In this document: positions 40,436 through 52,133 of the stretch, one piece after another | Numbering within the stretch: the first letter of the stretch is position 1 | Layout of the letters: the number at the start of each line of letters is the position of its first letter | Assembly (NCBI GenBank): GCA_004802725.1 | Contig: SGPM01000020.1 | Span: 1 to 64,000 of the forward strand | Direction of reading: 5' to 3' | Source of the DNA: Antrodiella citrinella | Lineage: Eukaryota; Basidiomycota; Agaricomycetes; Polyporales; Steccherinaceae | DNA length: 64,000 bases | The notes under the pieces: model-generated | Database searches by the model: none | What the model saw: the letters and a program-made list of their open reading frames with translations, nothing else | What the model was told of the DNA's origin: nothing | Program-made: the position numbers and the translations under genes

Positions 40436-42245
40436 TTAGTCGTCGAAGAGAGGTCGGAACGTCTACAAGATCTTATTAGCATAGTCTACAGAGTGAAAAG
40501 AACATACAGACACGTACTCGATCGCTAGAAAGCGGGTCATCCTGTGTTGGCGCAAATTGGGTATCTTCAATATCGTCTCCCTCCACACCATGCGCATCCA
40601 TATCGACGTCCCCGCGAAGATCGTCGCCTCCGCCATCGAACAGATCCTCACCGTCATCGTCCATCATCGCATTGAACTCGTCCATGTTCATGTCCTCGAT
40701 ACCCAGGCCAGATTCACGGATAAGCTCCTGGTCGGCCTGGGAGAGTTGCGTGCTAGGGAGGAAGAGAGGCTGCTCTTGATGTGGTGGTTCATATTCGTCA
40801 GCGTAGGAAAGTTCTGATGGAGGCCGACGCATCGCGGAGGCAGGTAGGGTAGGTGGCGGCATTGATTTTGCTGGCGCCGATGTGTCGCGGATACTTGAAG
40901 TATCTCGTACAGACCGAGCGTCGACCGGTACGACTGCTTTGTTGGGTTTCTTCTTTGCTAATTCATTCACAGTTGAGCGAGAGCCACTGGCTACCGGCGC
41001 TCTGTCTTCCTCGAGTGGTCGTTTTTTGCTTGGTGGACGAGTTGGGCGGATTTGCTTATTGACGTTGGACGTCGTGACCCCGGTAACTTGACTCATAGAG
41101 ATGATGAACAACGTGTCATACAGGTCGCCGCCTTCTGCTTCGATAAAAAGCGGATCTGCGGGGTCGGTGAAGCGAAGATCCAGTGTGAGGCTGCATGATT
41201 CAGCGAACGCAATAGCTGCCTGTATGCGATCTGTCAATGACACATGTTTTCACAGAAAGCAGAGTGACAAACGTTGAACTCCCGCAGATGAAAAGCGATG
41301 ATAATAGGAGATGTGGCTATAGCGTATGTGTCGAACTCCTCAGCGCCGACTGTTAGCTCTGTAGTCAATTGTGATGTACCTGCAACGCAATGATCAGATT
41401 GAGACAGATTTTGAGAACTTGTATTGCATACCCCTCGAATCAGGCGTAGATTCCTGGCTCCTGACGTTCACTTCGTCGTCACTGAAGCTCCATATGAGCT
41501 GAGGGTCGCTCTTCGGCGACTTGGACATAGGAAAATGGTCAATCATGTCCCCGATAGCCTTCGGTCCGATACTCAGACGAGACTGTTCCAAGCAGTCGGG
41601 GACGTTAGGCGCCATATGTCGCGAAGTTTCGGATAACAATAATTTATGCGTCTTGATTATTCCTACATGAAGTCATTTCTGATGAGCAGGACTTCGGAAG
41701 TCAAGTTCGAGCGACGCACCGTGTTTGCAATGCAGCCGAAGGATGAGCTTGCTTTCAAAACTATCGTGTTCTTCGTCTGAAGTGCTGCCCGTGCTTGGAA
41801 GTTCACCGTGGACAATTGACAGTTCGCATTTATGCACTGATTTCTCCACCGTTCGATGCTTGAGAATCGACAGCAACGCCTACAGGTACACACTCGGTTT
41901 AACGGACGTTTACAACCAGACTCAATTACTCACCTTGATTGATAGCTGTCCATCCACAGATTCCACTTCTTCTGGGTCATCTCCAACAGCAGAGTTCCCA
42001 ACTTTGAACCGCGTGAAGAACTGGTTGCGATAAACGAACCGTCCATATGCTGTTGACGAGGAGTTTGTTGTGTGCAACAGCAGTCGTTCTGGTGTCGCCT
42101 GGAGTATGAGGTCGTCTCCATACTTAGATAAGCACGTCAAGGCTTTCGTGACATCTGACAAGGGGAAATAAGACGTGCGAGGGAGACCAATCGACTAAGC
42201 ACGGCGCGTACGCTTCAGAGCTACAGTATCCAACGTGGCCTGCAT
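40436..42245 (-). CDS. RAD9: RAD9, subunit of the 9-1-1 DNA damage checkpoint clamp
   Basis: Rad9-Hus1-Rad1 forms a PCNA-like ring loaded at damaged DNA that activates the Mec1/ATR pathway. The model starts at 42245 (MQATLDTVALK), spliced to HVTKALTCLSKYGDDLILQATPE, the typical Rad9 N-terminus. Further exons give the FKVGNS region, LLSILKHRTVEK, SLELDFRSPAHQ, and the second clamp repeat (QLTTELTVGAEEFDTYA, AIAFAESCSLTLDLRF). The C-terminal tail is acidic and disordered, with ELIRESGLGIEDMNMDEF and a final exon ending TFRPLFDD, matching the conserved Rad9 FRPLF tail. About 480 residues over about nine exons. The tail is the expected site for phosphorylation and TopBP1/Dpb11 binding. An MCB box lies 127 bp upstream. 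Confidence 0.88.
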
Positions 42246-42371
42246 CGCCGAATATTGTAACAATACGGCGGTATAGTCGCAAAGGAGTTTCAACGATTTG
42301 GTGATACGAGATGGACGTTCGGAAGAGAGGGTCGAGCGCTCCAACGCGACGCGAGTCGCGAGGTGTCACGG

Positions 42372-42377
42372 ACGCGT
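42372..42377. promoter_or_regulatory. MCB box upstream of RAD9
   Basis: ACGCGT palindrome 127-132 bp before the RAD9 ATG, next to CGACGCGAGTCGCG. Same motif as in the PIF1/TEL1 promoter. MBF binding would give G1/S expression, as known for many fungal repair genes; not shown here. Confidence 0.5.
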
Positions 42378-42619
42378 CGCGTTCTGTCACACGAATATAT
42401 CACACATGCCAGTGGCACAAAGAGCTCGAGACGAGGGAGTATTTGGTCAAGAATAGGCGTATATATTCGTGGATTCAGCGACATTAAGACTCGCTCATTA
42501 GGCATTCTGAATCATTCTGTAACAAGTTCATATCCGAGCGACTCGAAAGGCTGCGAAAAAGATATTTAGTTCTCGGAGCGCTGAACCGGAAACGTTCAAG
42601 TTGGGCGTTGTGCTCACTT

Positions 42620-43003
42620 TTACTTGCTCTTCGAGTAGGTCTGACCGGAAGAAGAGGTGTAGCGGCTATCGCCGTTGCCGTTGTTGTAGTAGGTGGATCC
42701 GTTGGGGTTGCTGTAGTAGTAGCTCCCATCACTGGAGAGTCGAGACGACATAGGGGTAAGTAGCCATGAAAGAAAATGCAGTGGCTTTTTCGATCTCACT
42801 TGTTAGAGTGATGATATCCAGACTGACCCTCGCTGCCAGTACGGCTACAGTAGTGGTTGCCCTATAGGTTGAAGTAGGTCGTCAAGAGTGTATTTCCCAT
42901 TCCAAATGGCGCGTACAGAGCTGTTGGTTCCGGAGCCAGTGTAGGCATAGCCCTCGGAGCCGTAGCCGTAGTTGCTGTTGCTGTTGCTGCTACCCTTAGG
43001 CAT
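42620..43003 (-). CDS. small Tyr/Gly/Asn/Ser-rich protein, copy 1
   Basis: Three exons give about 86 residues: MPKGSSNSNSNYGYGSEGY at the start (43003), a middle exon GNHYCSRTGSEGQSGYHHSN, and a last exon DGSYYYSNPNGSTYYNNGNG ending in SKSK. The low-complexity Tyr/Asn/Gly composition with one Cys is typical of small orphan proteins repeatedly seen in mushroom genomes; function unknown. Intron phases (0, then 2) match the neighbour at 43917-43502, so the two are tandem duplicates. No signal peptide. A self-associating or stress-related role would be speculation. Confidence 0.7.
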
Positions 43004-43501
43004 TGTGAGGAATGGACAGTATTAAGAGGAGAAGATTTGCGTGATGAGCGGGGGATGTTCACAGTTCAGGAGAAAGAACACTAGTGAAAGAGAAATGCGA
43101 GCGGGCCCATTTTTTATATTGCCCAGAACGTGATATCACTGTGACACGGTAACCCCATTCTGGCTTGTACTCCTGAGGACATTGTCCTCAACAGTCCGTT
43201 CCGTCGCGAAACGGTCAAAGAATTCTTTCTCATTCCAAAGTGACAGTGTCCATCGGTCTCAGTTGTGATAAATGAAGAATATATCAGATAGATAAGCAAC
43301 TGTGGACAGTGCTATACTCTTTCACAGAAGTACGGGTCGCATGACTCGGAGAAGTTTGACATAACCACATCACATACTAGTACATTCGAACTTTTCGAGT
43401 TATATAACTAGTACTTGCTATCTGAAAGAACGCGACGACCGGCGGTCAGCACTTCTTCACCATAATCACACTGAACCGCCGATCACAGCGCTGGCTCACC
43501 T

Positions 43502-43917
43502 TCACACCATACCCATGGGCGGCGTGGTCTCGACGTCACCGTTGGGAGAAATGTGGCGAGTAAATCCGTTGCCGTGGTCGTAGAAAGACGGACCGTCAGG
43601 CATGTAGTTGTAGAAGCTTCCATTACTAGATACGATTACAACATGCGACGGTCTGTGGTTGTAGCTTGTAGGGATCGCGAATGCTCACATGTTGCAATAG
43701 AAGTATCCACGCTGACCAGTAGCAACATGTGTGTACGAGATATATCTGTTGCCCTGCATGAAGTGTAAAGGTCAATGACGAATGGCCAGTACAGGTTGCA
43801 GTCTGCACTCACACGCATGTTGACTCCAGAACCCGTTATGAGGAGACCTGCACTAGGCCCGTACCTGGCCCTAGTATTGCGAGCGTTGAGATCATCATAG
43901 TAGACTAAAGCTGTCAT
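43502..43917 (-). CDS. small Tyr/Gly/Asn/Ser-rich protein, copy 2
   Basis: Same three-exon layout as copy 1: MTALVYYDDLNARNTRARYG from 43917, a middle exon GNRYISYTHVATGQRGYFYC, and a last exon with NGSFYNYMPDGPSFYDHGNG ending PPMGMV. The last exon aligns with DGSYYYSNPNGSTYYNNGNG of copy 1, but the N-terminus has diverged. About 100 residues. An in-frame ATG at 43950 would add eleven residues. No known domain. Confidence 0.6.
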
Positions 43918-44504
43918 CTTCAAGGATGTGGACGAAGAGGTGCAGAGCAAGGTGCTAGGGCAGTATCATTATACCAAGATAACCCCTGGCAGCCAGCCTT
44001 CGACAAGTTTGCTTCCGCTGCGAATGAGGGTCCTTCCGAACTTGGACCAGCTCGCATCGGCGACTTCCTCTTTCATCCGTGTCGGGAGGCAGAGAGGTTT
44101 CAGCTGGACCTACAGCGGATCCCGTGGACCAACAATTACTAGTCTGTTCGATTCGGAAGGAATCGTTGTTGCCTTTCTAACAGTAGGTGCGCGAGGGCTC
44201 GAGCATCTAGACTCGATTCTAAAGTTAGAGGGTCCGAAACGCAGAAATGTGGTCCCAACTGTTGGATGAGGCCCAACATCGCGATGCAGTTCCTAAGGAA
44301 CAATTGTCTTCCGCACCGAGGGACTAGTGTTCGACGTCGTATCGTCAATATTCGCAATGGCCTTTTAAGCTCTTTTGACAAGACCGCGGTCTGCAGAACA
44401 GCGCACTGAAAGTCGGAGAACAAATTGGTCGGCTTTGAGAGAGTTTTTGAATTTTCACCTAGTCGTACTAACACACGGTGAGACGAACTGCCAACGACGA
44501 CAAC
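43918..44504. other. intergenic region
   Basis: 587 bp between the small-protein gene and the 3' end of PUS1. Short frames only, none supported. Confidence 0.35.
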
Positions 44505-46811
44505 TCACCCTTCCATCTCTGCCAGCTCTGCCTTGCCCAAGTTCTGCTCCTCCTCGTCAGACGCATCAGCTTCGTCGGCCTCAGCATCCGCACTTGTTCC
44601 TTCTCCGGTGAACTTGACCGCATCAAACTTCCTTTTCTCTCTGAACGGATTCTCCCTCCGTTGGCCTGGCGTCATGACCGCGTCCGGAGGAATGATCCCC
44701 TTCGGACCGAGATACGACAAGTCCTTGCCCGTGTACTTATCGATGGACCGTATCCATTCGTCGAATCTACGTACAATGACGATGTCATTCAGCTCTCACG
44801 TCGCCGGTCAACAAGAAGAAATGACAAGATGAACACGTACATTGGCACCTGCTGCTCGGTGGCCCTCACACGCGTGTAGATCCACTGCTGCTTGAACTGC
44901 TCAATCGCGTCCCTATACGCTTCAAAATCGATAGGCTGCCTGTAGTTCGGATCTGTCGGCCCCATCTTCTCATTGTCTGCTGCGATCTTTCGGTTGTACG
45001 ACTCGAATATCGGGTATTCAAGCAGCAGGCCTAGGGCAGGCATTTTGGGTGCTAAGATGTTGCGAGGACCGAAGAGCTGTGGAACGTGGTTTACACGTGA
45101 GTTTTTAGTGGTCGTGAAAACGCGTGAGTGCGACGTGCCTCTTCGATGAGTTGGAGGGGTGTGTTCGATCGGCAGGCGAGGATCATTACGCAGATCATCT
45201 TGCGCTGGGAACGAGGTTTGTTATCACTTAACAATCACTTAACGCACTCATTGGACAGAGAAGATGCAATTGTTGCGGGGGAAATTGTATGCGAAAAATT
45301 GACTCACAATCTAAAAAGCAGCAGGCATGAGTGAGGTCGTGGTAGGAATATGACGAGAACATCACCTGGTGCAGCATGAAGCTCTGACCATGCAGCAGAA
45401 CACTGATCCACTCAGTTTCGCCGTAGACGACAGGATCCGCTACCTATTCGCTGATAACAGGTCGAGACACGTCGTGAATTGATCTTCACATACCTCAATA
45501 CTACGCATGAAGCGTATGGAGCTCTTGTCCTTGAAGTCACGTCCTACGGTGAAATTGTGGAAATTATGCGTTCCCTCGCACTTCTTCGCAGATTCCCTGA
45601 ATCTGGTGACGTCTTCCGGACTGACTCTCCATTGCTTCTTCCGACGTAAGTCATCCGAAGGAGAAGAGTCCATAGGAGTGTCTGACCAGAAGGGGTGAGC
45701 ACCGTCTGCGGTGTTCTTGTACATTCCACTATTGGGCTTGGGGGGTAACAGGAGATACGATGGAAAGAAGTAGGTATACTTTCTGCTGTCGCAAGCACTG
45801 TGTATTCCTCGTCAGTCATTCCTAGCAAGGATATCATAGAAGATACATACGTTCTAGCTTGGAAAGAGTTTCGAGTCCGGACCTATGACTGCAAATTGAA
45901 CGAACAGTCGCAAAATGGAGCAGGCTACACACGAACATAGCTCCAAACCCTTATTTCGGGCGGAAGTTCTTGGTTTATACGGGAAACCAAGTCGGACACG
46001 CCTGGGATGTCGATGATCAACTTGAGTGACACCAGGTTGCCAGCGGCATGGACGCCTGCATCCGTACGAGCGGCGCGGTTTATTTTGACCTGAGGGGTAG
46101 ATATTTTAGCAGTCGTTTTAGCTCAACGTCACCCCGCAGCGTACCTTTACAGGGTCATCTGCGTTGTCCTGCGAGACGGCACCAGCTTTGACGAGAGCGT
46201 TGAACAGCGTGTTTTCGATGGTCTTTGCGTTCGGTTGACTGTATTGTGTCGTTGAGTCAAGCCGGCAGACGATGATACAGATGGGACACAAACATTTGCA
46301 TTCCGTTGTAGCCTTCTCCGCAGAAACCAATCAACAATGCGCACGCACGCTTCGGAAGACGGTCGGCTTTGGGTTGACCATCGCCTTCTGCTGCAGCCTC
46401 TCCATCGGGACTCTCTCGTCGCGTCCCTCTACGGCTATCCCGATTTTCTGCTTTGTACGCTTTGCGGGACTGCTCTCTCCCTTTCTTCGCTGCCTTCTTC
46501 GAGATTGCCTTCGGCACTTTGGCCTCCTTAAGCTTGCCTGCTGGATCATCTCCTTCGGCAACTCGTTTTGGAGGAGGTAGTTGTTTGTTACTACCGCTTG
46601 GTTCGTCCTCGAGCGAGCGTTTTCCCAAACTTGACGGCGGGACGTAACTATCTCCTAGACTAGTCGGAGCAGTGGATTGCTTTGGTATGTCTGCCATAGC
46701 TACAGAATAGAGCCTGACTCGTGTGACTGCCGGATGAGATGCAGTGTGAATGGGAAACAACCTAGCACATGGGGACCGTAAGAACGTGTGATTGCGCCGT
46801 AGCAAGAGCAT
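44505..46811 (-). CDS. PUS1: tRNA pseudouridine synthase (Pus1/TruA family)
   Basis: Converts uridines at several tRNA positions, and in snRNA and mRNA, to pseudouridine. The catalytic aspartate is in [14 protein letters not shown]. Other TruA blocks are [38 protein letters not shown] and [15 protein letters not shown]. Exons are interrupted near 46260, 46145-46095, 45900-45845, 45500-45430, 45370-45200, 45110-45050 and 44835-44765. The C-terminus is acidic ([14 protein letters not shown]). The first ATG (46811) gives a basic, acid-free leader ([19 protein letters not shown]) that looks mitochondrial. A second in-frame ATG at 46697 (MADIPKQ) would give the nuclear form, helped by [13 protein letters not shown]. 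Divergent to the MTHFR gene. Confidence 0.9.
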
Positions 46812-47199
46812 TCACAATTTTGTGAACAGGACCCTGTGTCTCCGAGACAAGAAACCAAGCTAGCCTAACGAGATATCGCAGAGCAAGTGACAATGATGAA
46901 AGCAGCAAAAAAAGCCCTGGACTGCGGGGAACGGAGGGTTTTGAAACTTACGGCAAGACAATGACTTTGGAAACCGCCAGCATGCCAGTGAAAGATTATG
47001 GGCGTCTGATAATTCAAATATATAATCCGCCCTGGGAGCAGCTGGCTTGCTATTTCCCCTCGTACCATCCTCCCGTTTCATTGCTTTCCCTTGGTCTCTT
47101 TCCCGTTCTTGTTAGTCTACAACGCTCGCTAACGTCCCCAACGATAGCTCTCACTTTGCTTTCATTCTTAACGACAGCTTGAACGGACACTTTTATATC
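46812..47199. promoter_or_regulatory. divergent PUS1/MTHFR promoter region
   Basis: 388 bp between ATGs. TATATAAT near 47018-47025 is about 180 bp before the MTHFR start. No other motif stands out. Confidence 0.35.
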
Positions 47200-49403
47200 A
47201 TGAAAATCAGCAAGAAGATCGAGCAGGCTGTAAAGGAGGATCGGGTCTGGTGGTCGTTCGAGTATTTCCCTCCACGGACTGCCCAGGTATGCCTTGTATT
47301 TTCTGTTCCGATCCCTGTGTGTTCACTACGAACGCTACCAGGGTCTCCAAAATCTGCTCGATCGTATAGAGCGCATGCGTGCACTGGGACCGGAGTTCGT
47401 AGATATTACATGGTAAGTTCATTTCGTCGGGTCGAGCTCTCACGTTTACATTCTTCTTAGGAATGCTGGTGGTCGGACCTCCGACTTGACCTCCGAACTG
47501 GTCAGGACATGCCAGAGTCTCATCGGAATAGAAACATGCATGCACTTGACGTGCACCAATATGCCTGCGGAGAAAGTAGACCTCGCTCTCAAAGTGAGTC
47601 GCCCTACTATCTCACGGCTATATTGATGGTTTATTGACTCTGTATGTAGGAAGCAAAGGAACATGGATGCCGGAACATCTTGGCGCTTCGGGGCGATCCA
47701 CCTATGGGCAAAGATGAATGGGAGGCGGTTGAGGGCGGATTTATTCACGGCATTGATCTCATTCGTCACATCACCAAGAACTATGGTGACTACTTTGACA
47801 TTGCTGTCGCTGGCTTCCCCCAACAACAGCTTCTGCCACCGGACGAACTTGCGCAGGAGATCCAGTGGCTGAAGGAGAAGATCGATGCTGGTGCCACATT
47901 CATTTTCACTCAGATGTTCTATGATGTCGACGTCTTCATTGCATGGGTGAAGACGGTCCGCGCAGCTGGGATCACAGCACCCATCGTCCCGGGCATCGCG
48001 CCCATTCAGACTTTCAATGGCTTCATTAAGTCTACCGCACTTGCCCGGACCACGATTCCCAAAGCACTCATGGATGCGCTCGAGCCTCACAAGAACAACG
48101 ACGAGAAGGTCCGTGAGATCGGTACCAAGGTGGTCGCAGACATGTGTCGCCGTATTCTATCGGAAGACATTGGCATTCGCGGCTTGCACTTCTATACCAT
48201 GAATCTGGAGAAAGGTACGAGAATGTTGCTCGAAGAACTGAATCTCGTGCCTCGTGTGGAGGTCGTGAAGCCTCTTCCTTGGAGACAGGTACGCACGAGG
48301 ATTATGCCCTGCACGAACTGGATTCTGAATGTGTGGCACCGTAGTCCCTTACCCCGAATCGTCGTACCGAGACGATCCGTCCTATCTTCTGGGCCAACCG
48401 CACCAAGTCATACCTCTCGCGCACTGAGAACTGGGATGAGTACCCCAACGGTCGTTTCGGAGATTCTCGTTCACCGGCCTACGGTGAGTTGGACGGATAC
48501 GGTATCTGGCTCAAGCAGACTGTGAGTCATATTCGTTATGGTGCTATGTTCATATCTCATACTGGGGTTCATTTCTAGAAAGAGGAAGCGAACAAGTTGT
48601 GGGGTCAACCGACATCATTCGCTGAGATCAACGCCCTCTTCAGTCGCTTCTGTCGAGGTGACCTTCCCGCACTTCCCTGGTCAGATTCTGCTCCCGCATC
48701 CGAGACGACAGTGATCTCAGAATCGCTCGCCAAGCTCAACGACCTTGGTTTCCTGACCATCAACTCGCAGCCCGCAGTTGATGGCTGCAAGAGCGAGGAC
48801 AGAGTGCACGGTTGGGGCCCCGCTCATGGTTATGTCTATCAAAAAGCATGTACATCATGTTGTCTTCAACGTGCCACACATCTAACATCGTGTTCTACAG
48901 GCATACCTTGAGTTCTTTGTCCAGCCGGACTTGCTTGCCCTCCTTTTGCCACATGTAGAACGTGATCCGAACATTACGTACTATGTAATCAACAAGCAGG
49001 GCGACCTCAGGACCAACACGCTATCGGATGGACCCAACGCCGTTACCTGGGGCGTTTTCCCTGGAAAGGAGATCGTCCAGCCGACCATCGTAGAAGCTAT
49101 CAGCTTCATGGCGTGGAAGGTATGAAAAGATTTTTCTCATGTTGCTTCTTGAAGTTGACCGCTGTATAGGATGAGGCCTACGAGCTCGGCCGACAATGGG
49201 GCAACCTCTACGACTCCGATTCTCCTTCGCGCAAGCTCATCCTTGACCTTATGGAGAACGCTCTCCTGGTCAACATTGTCTACAACGACTACAAGCAGCC
49301 TAATGCCATCTTCGAGCCATTCCTCAAGGCGGGCGCCGAACTCAGCTCGCAGAGAGGCCTCAAGGAACACACCGCCCCTACTCCCAACGGTGCTGCTCAC
49401 TGA
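47200..49403 (+). CDS. MTHFR: methylenetetrahydrofolate reductase
   Basis: Reduces 5,10-methylene-THF to 5-methyl-THF for methionine synthesis, using FAD. It starts at 47200 ([20 protein letters not shown]). Family blocks: [79 protein letters not shown], and [19 protein letters not shown] closing the catalytic barrel. After LPWRQ an intron precedes [19 protein letters not shown] and [15 protein letters not shown], starting the eukaryotic regulatory domain, which ends [15 protein letters not shown]. Introns near 47287-47339, 47412-47460, 47594-47649, 48289-48341, 48522-48580, 48846-48900 and 49122-49170. About 610 residues. Yeasts have two such enzymes (MET12 and MET13); this looks closer to MET13, but I cannot decide. 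Confidence 0.93.
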
Positions 49404-50350
49404 TCGCTTATTCTTTATTCATGCCGAAGACATGTGCCAGCCAGTGTCGACTTCTCTCCCCTCTTGGCCTCGCCTCGCCTCTCAGAAGAAAGAAGATGCT
49501 GAAACCGAGTTCTCGATGGAGTCCGTTTCAACAACTCACGCGGTCGGGTTGCTCTATTTTTTCAAAGCACTACCCACCGGGTTCAACCCCCGAACTAACG
49601 ACCTGAAAACATACCATCCCTCCTCCCTGCCAATAATGACCGACCGCCTCCGTTGCTTCATTAACATCTCCAGCATATAATAAATTACTGGCTTGCTTGT
49701 TTTCGTTCACGTTCTGCATCTTGCTGTTTTTTCACGACACTCCATCCTTTGCATCAACTGCATTATTCGTTCGGATACCGAATCCCTCACTCTCCGCGCC
49801 ATCCTCCCCACTACCCCTTCCCTTCCCCTTCATTTCTTACCCTCCGAGTTATATCCGAGTCATCCATCATTACCCGGACCACGACCACATCCCCAAGCAT
49901 AGTATCTTGCATCCAACTGCAATCATTATCACTGTATTTTTCCGCAGAGCATCTTTTCGTATATTATCCGTTGACTTGACTTGTCGATGTCAGTCTGAAG
50001 ATATGCTTGACCGAGTCTGTTCGTCGCGGCAACCAGGCTGGCTTTGTCATCTCGACAGCGTAAGGGCTTTGACGCTGTGGCGAACCGCTTAAGGCGACGC
50101 GCAACTTGCTCCGAGAACTTATTGGATGACTAGTAGGATGACTTCTACCACAATCCGAGTTCCATCCTGTATTCTACAACTCACAAGCGTGCAGAGTTAG
50201 CAGTTTCCGTGACGGGCTTGTCTCAAGATAGAGTCTAGGGCTTTCGCCAGCTCACACTGGCACTCATGGGCTTACACGTCACTGTTCAGTGTTCACTACT
50301 CGAAATATCGCCTAGAGCGTAACAGATACTCGACACTGACCAGAACGATG
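49404..50350. other. intergenic region, pyrimidine-rich
   Basis: Downstream of the MTHFR gene. Pyrimidine-rich around 49730-49930, with no supported gene. Confidence 0.35.
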
Positions 50351-50355
50351 TCGTA

Positions 50356-52133
50356 TTGGTAAAGACGACGGGGTCGTGTGCGGAAGCCACTCAACAAAGT
50401 CTTCCGCCTTCTTGGACGCCACAGCCCGACTCCAGATCTAGACCGAGGTATGTTTGCATAATACGGATGTCCAGCATTGAATTTTCAGTGAGTTCAAGCT
50501 TTCGAACCCCCACCACCCTCCCCCGAGCTGTCAGTCAACCACTCACATCTACGAAACACCTCGCTTCTATGTCTTCAGGGATCGCCGGATGATTTCCTTG
50601 ATAAACTTACCGGACCGACGGTAATATGGCCTAATCAGTCCGACAGAGAAGTCTTTATGCTTGACCGTGACTGCAAGAAACGCCTCAATATCCCGGCCCA
50701 ATACTTTCCGGATGTCTATGAGACGGACAAGTCGTGTCAGTGTTCCCATGGGGCCCATGTGAGTACTATTTATCTCGATACTCTACAACGGTTTGACATT
50801 CATCCTAATGCAATATCTGCAGGGAAAGCTACTCCAGTACTACATCAACTTGGTGTACGGTGCGAAGCAAGGACGTCGCCCTCTCAACCAGTAAGGATCT
50901 GACTTCCAGCCGCCGATTTGGTAACGCCAGTCAATATTATCCTCTAACCCAAGGAACGGGATCTTCTCCGAGATCATCCCTGACGGCAAAACTGGGGACG
51001 ATGGGCCTTGTCTTGAATCCCGCCACGATGTCAAGATTGACTAGACGTCTCCGACACCTCTGATGAACCGCATTGGACTGATGCTTGACCCGAACGTAAG
51101 AAGGTTGCTACAATCCTGGAATCCTCCCTACGCTGAGTACGCTGTATCACAGGTCTATACCCAATGAACGACATCGAGCTGTTTTTCTGGAGAAGTATCT
51201 CATTCGCTGCTGCATTTGTATCTACACGGTTCGCGAGGTCTAATTCCTACATTCTTCCCTTTTCTGCCTATACTCCGGGTCACTAGCCGCCGCGGTCTGT
51301 CTTCAAAGGGCAAGAGCGGTCTGGATCGCAATGTCGCCAAAAGCATCGGGCCACTGACACTGTGCTGTACCGCACGTATAAGTTGACGACACGGGAGGTG
51401 ACAGGATACTACTACGAGGAAATCAATGGCGGCAGAACTTTCGTTGACCACGGCGATGGCCGAACATTGCTCAAAGAGAAACGCGACGGCAATATCCTCG
51501 AGAAGACCTTCCAGACTCCCCCACGACCATGACCAGTTAAGCAGCGTTCAGTCCGTCCCCAGACTCTAACTTGTTCGAGCCCTAGTCCGAGAAAGAAGGC
51601 CCGCACGTGGGAATTTATTGCGACTTTGCGCCTCATATAACGCTGAACGCGTTTCTCACTGCGCTGCCTCTAAACGCGAAGCTTAAGGTCACTTGGATAT
51701 TGAGGAGGACCTTGGTATGGCATCGTTAGCTCCTGCATGTGATCGTTTTTGTTTGGTGAGTAGAGCCTGAAGCCAGGACCAACAAATGTACCTGCATTCT
51801 TTTGTCGCATCTATGATCTCCGACTCAGTTTGCGTGAATTGCAGTAGTTGTGGGCTCTTCCGCGAGACTTTGGATTTCGAAAGAAAACGAAGGGAATAGA
51901 AGCCCGGATCTCAGATCCCAGACATTTTTGCCTCCGCGATCCTGAGTCATAAGAACCCTACATCGTAGGAGACGCTCTTTCAATCCAACTTCTACGACCA
52001 TATGCCTGATGAATCTATTTTCTTGCGGCGTAAAGACGGCTCTACCCGTTACATCCCGCCGCCGCCACCACCCATTGATGATACGGAACCTAAGACGGAA
52101 CCACAAGTTGTGACAGTGAAGCTGGAGGTATAA
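50356..52133 (+). pseudogene. decayed multi-exon gene of unknown family
   Basis: Protein-like pieces follow one another in order but in changing frames. They include LTGPTVIWPNQSDREVFMLD with PAQYFPDVYETDKSCQC (from about 50577), GKLLQYYINLVYGAKQGRRP (after a good acceptor at 50821), NGIFSEIIPDGKTGDDGPC (after 50955), then SDTSDEPHWTDA followed after a frame change by LLQSWNPPYAEYAVSQVYTQ and a stop. After that comes a hydrophobic piece (ELFFWRSISFAAAFVS), then VTGYYYEEINGGRTFVDHGD, GPHVGIYCDFAPHITLNAFL, and SNFYDHMPDESIFLRRKDGS with a Pro run before a stop. The coherent pieces separated by stops and shifts indicate a recently decayed gene. I do not recognise the family. Confidence 0.55.
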
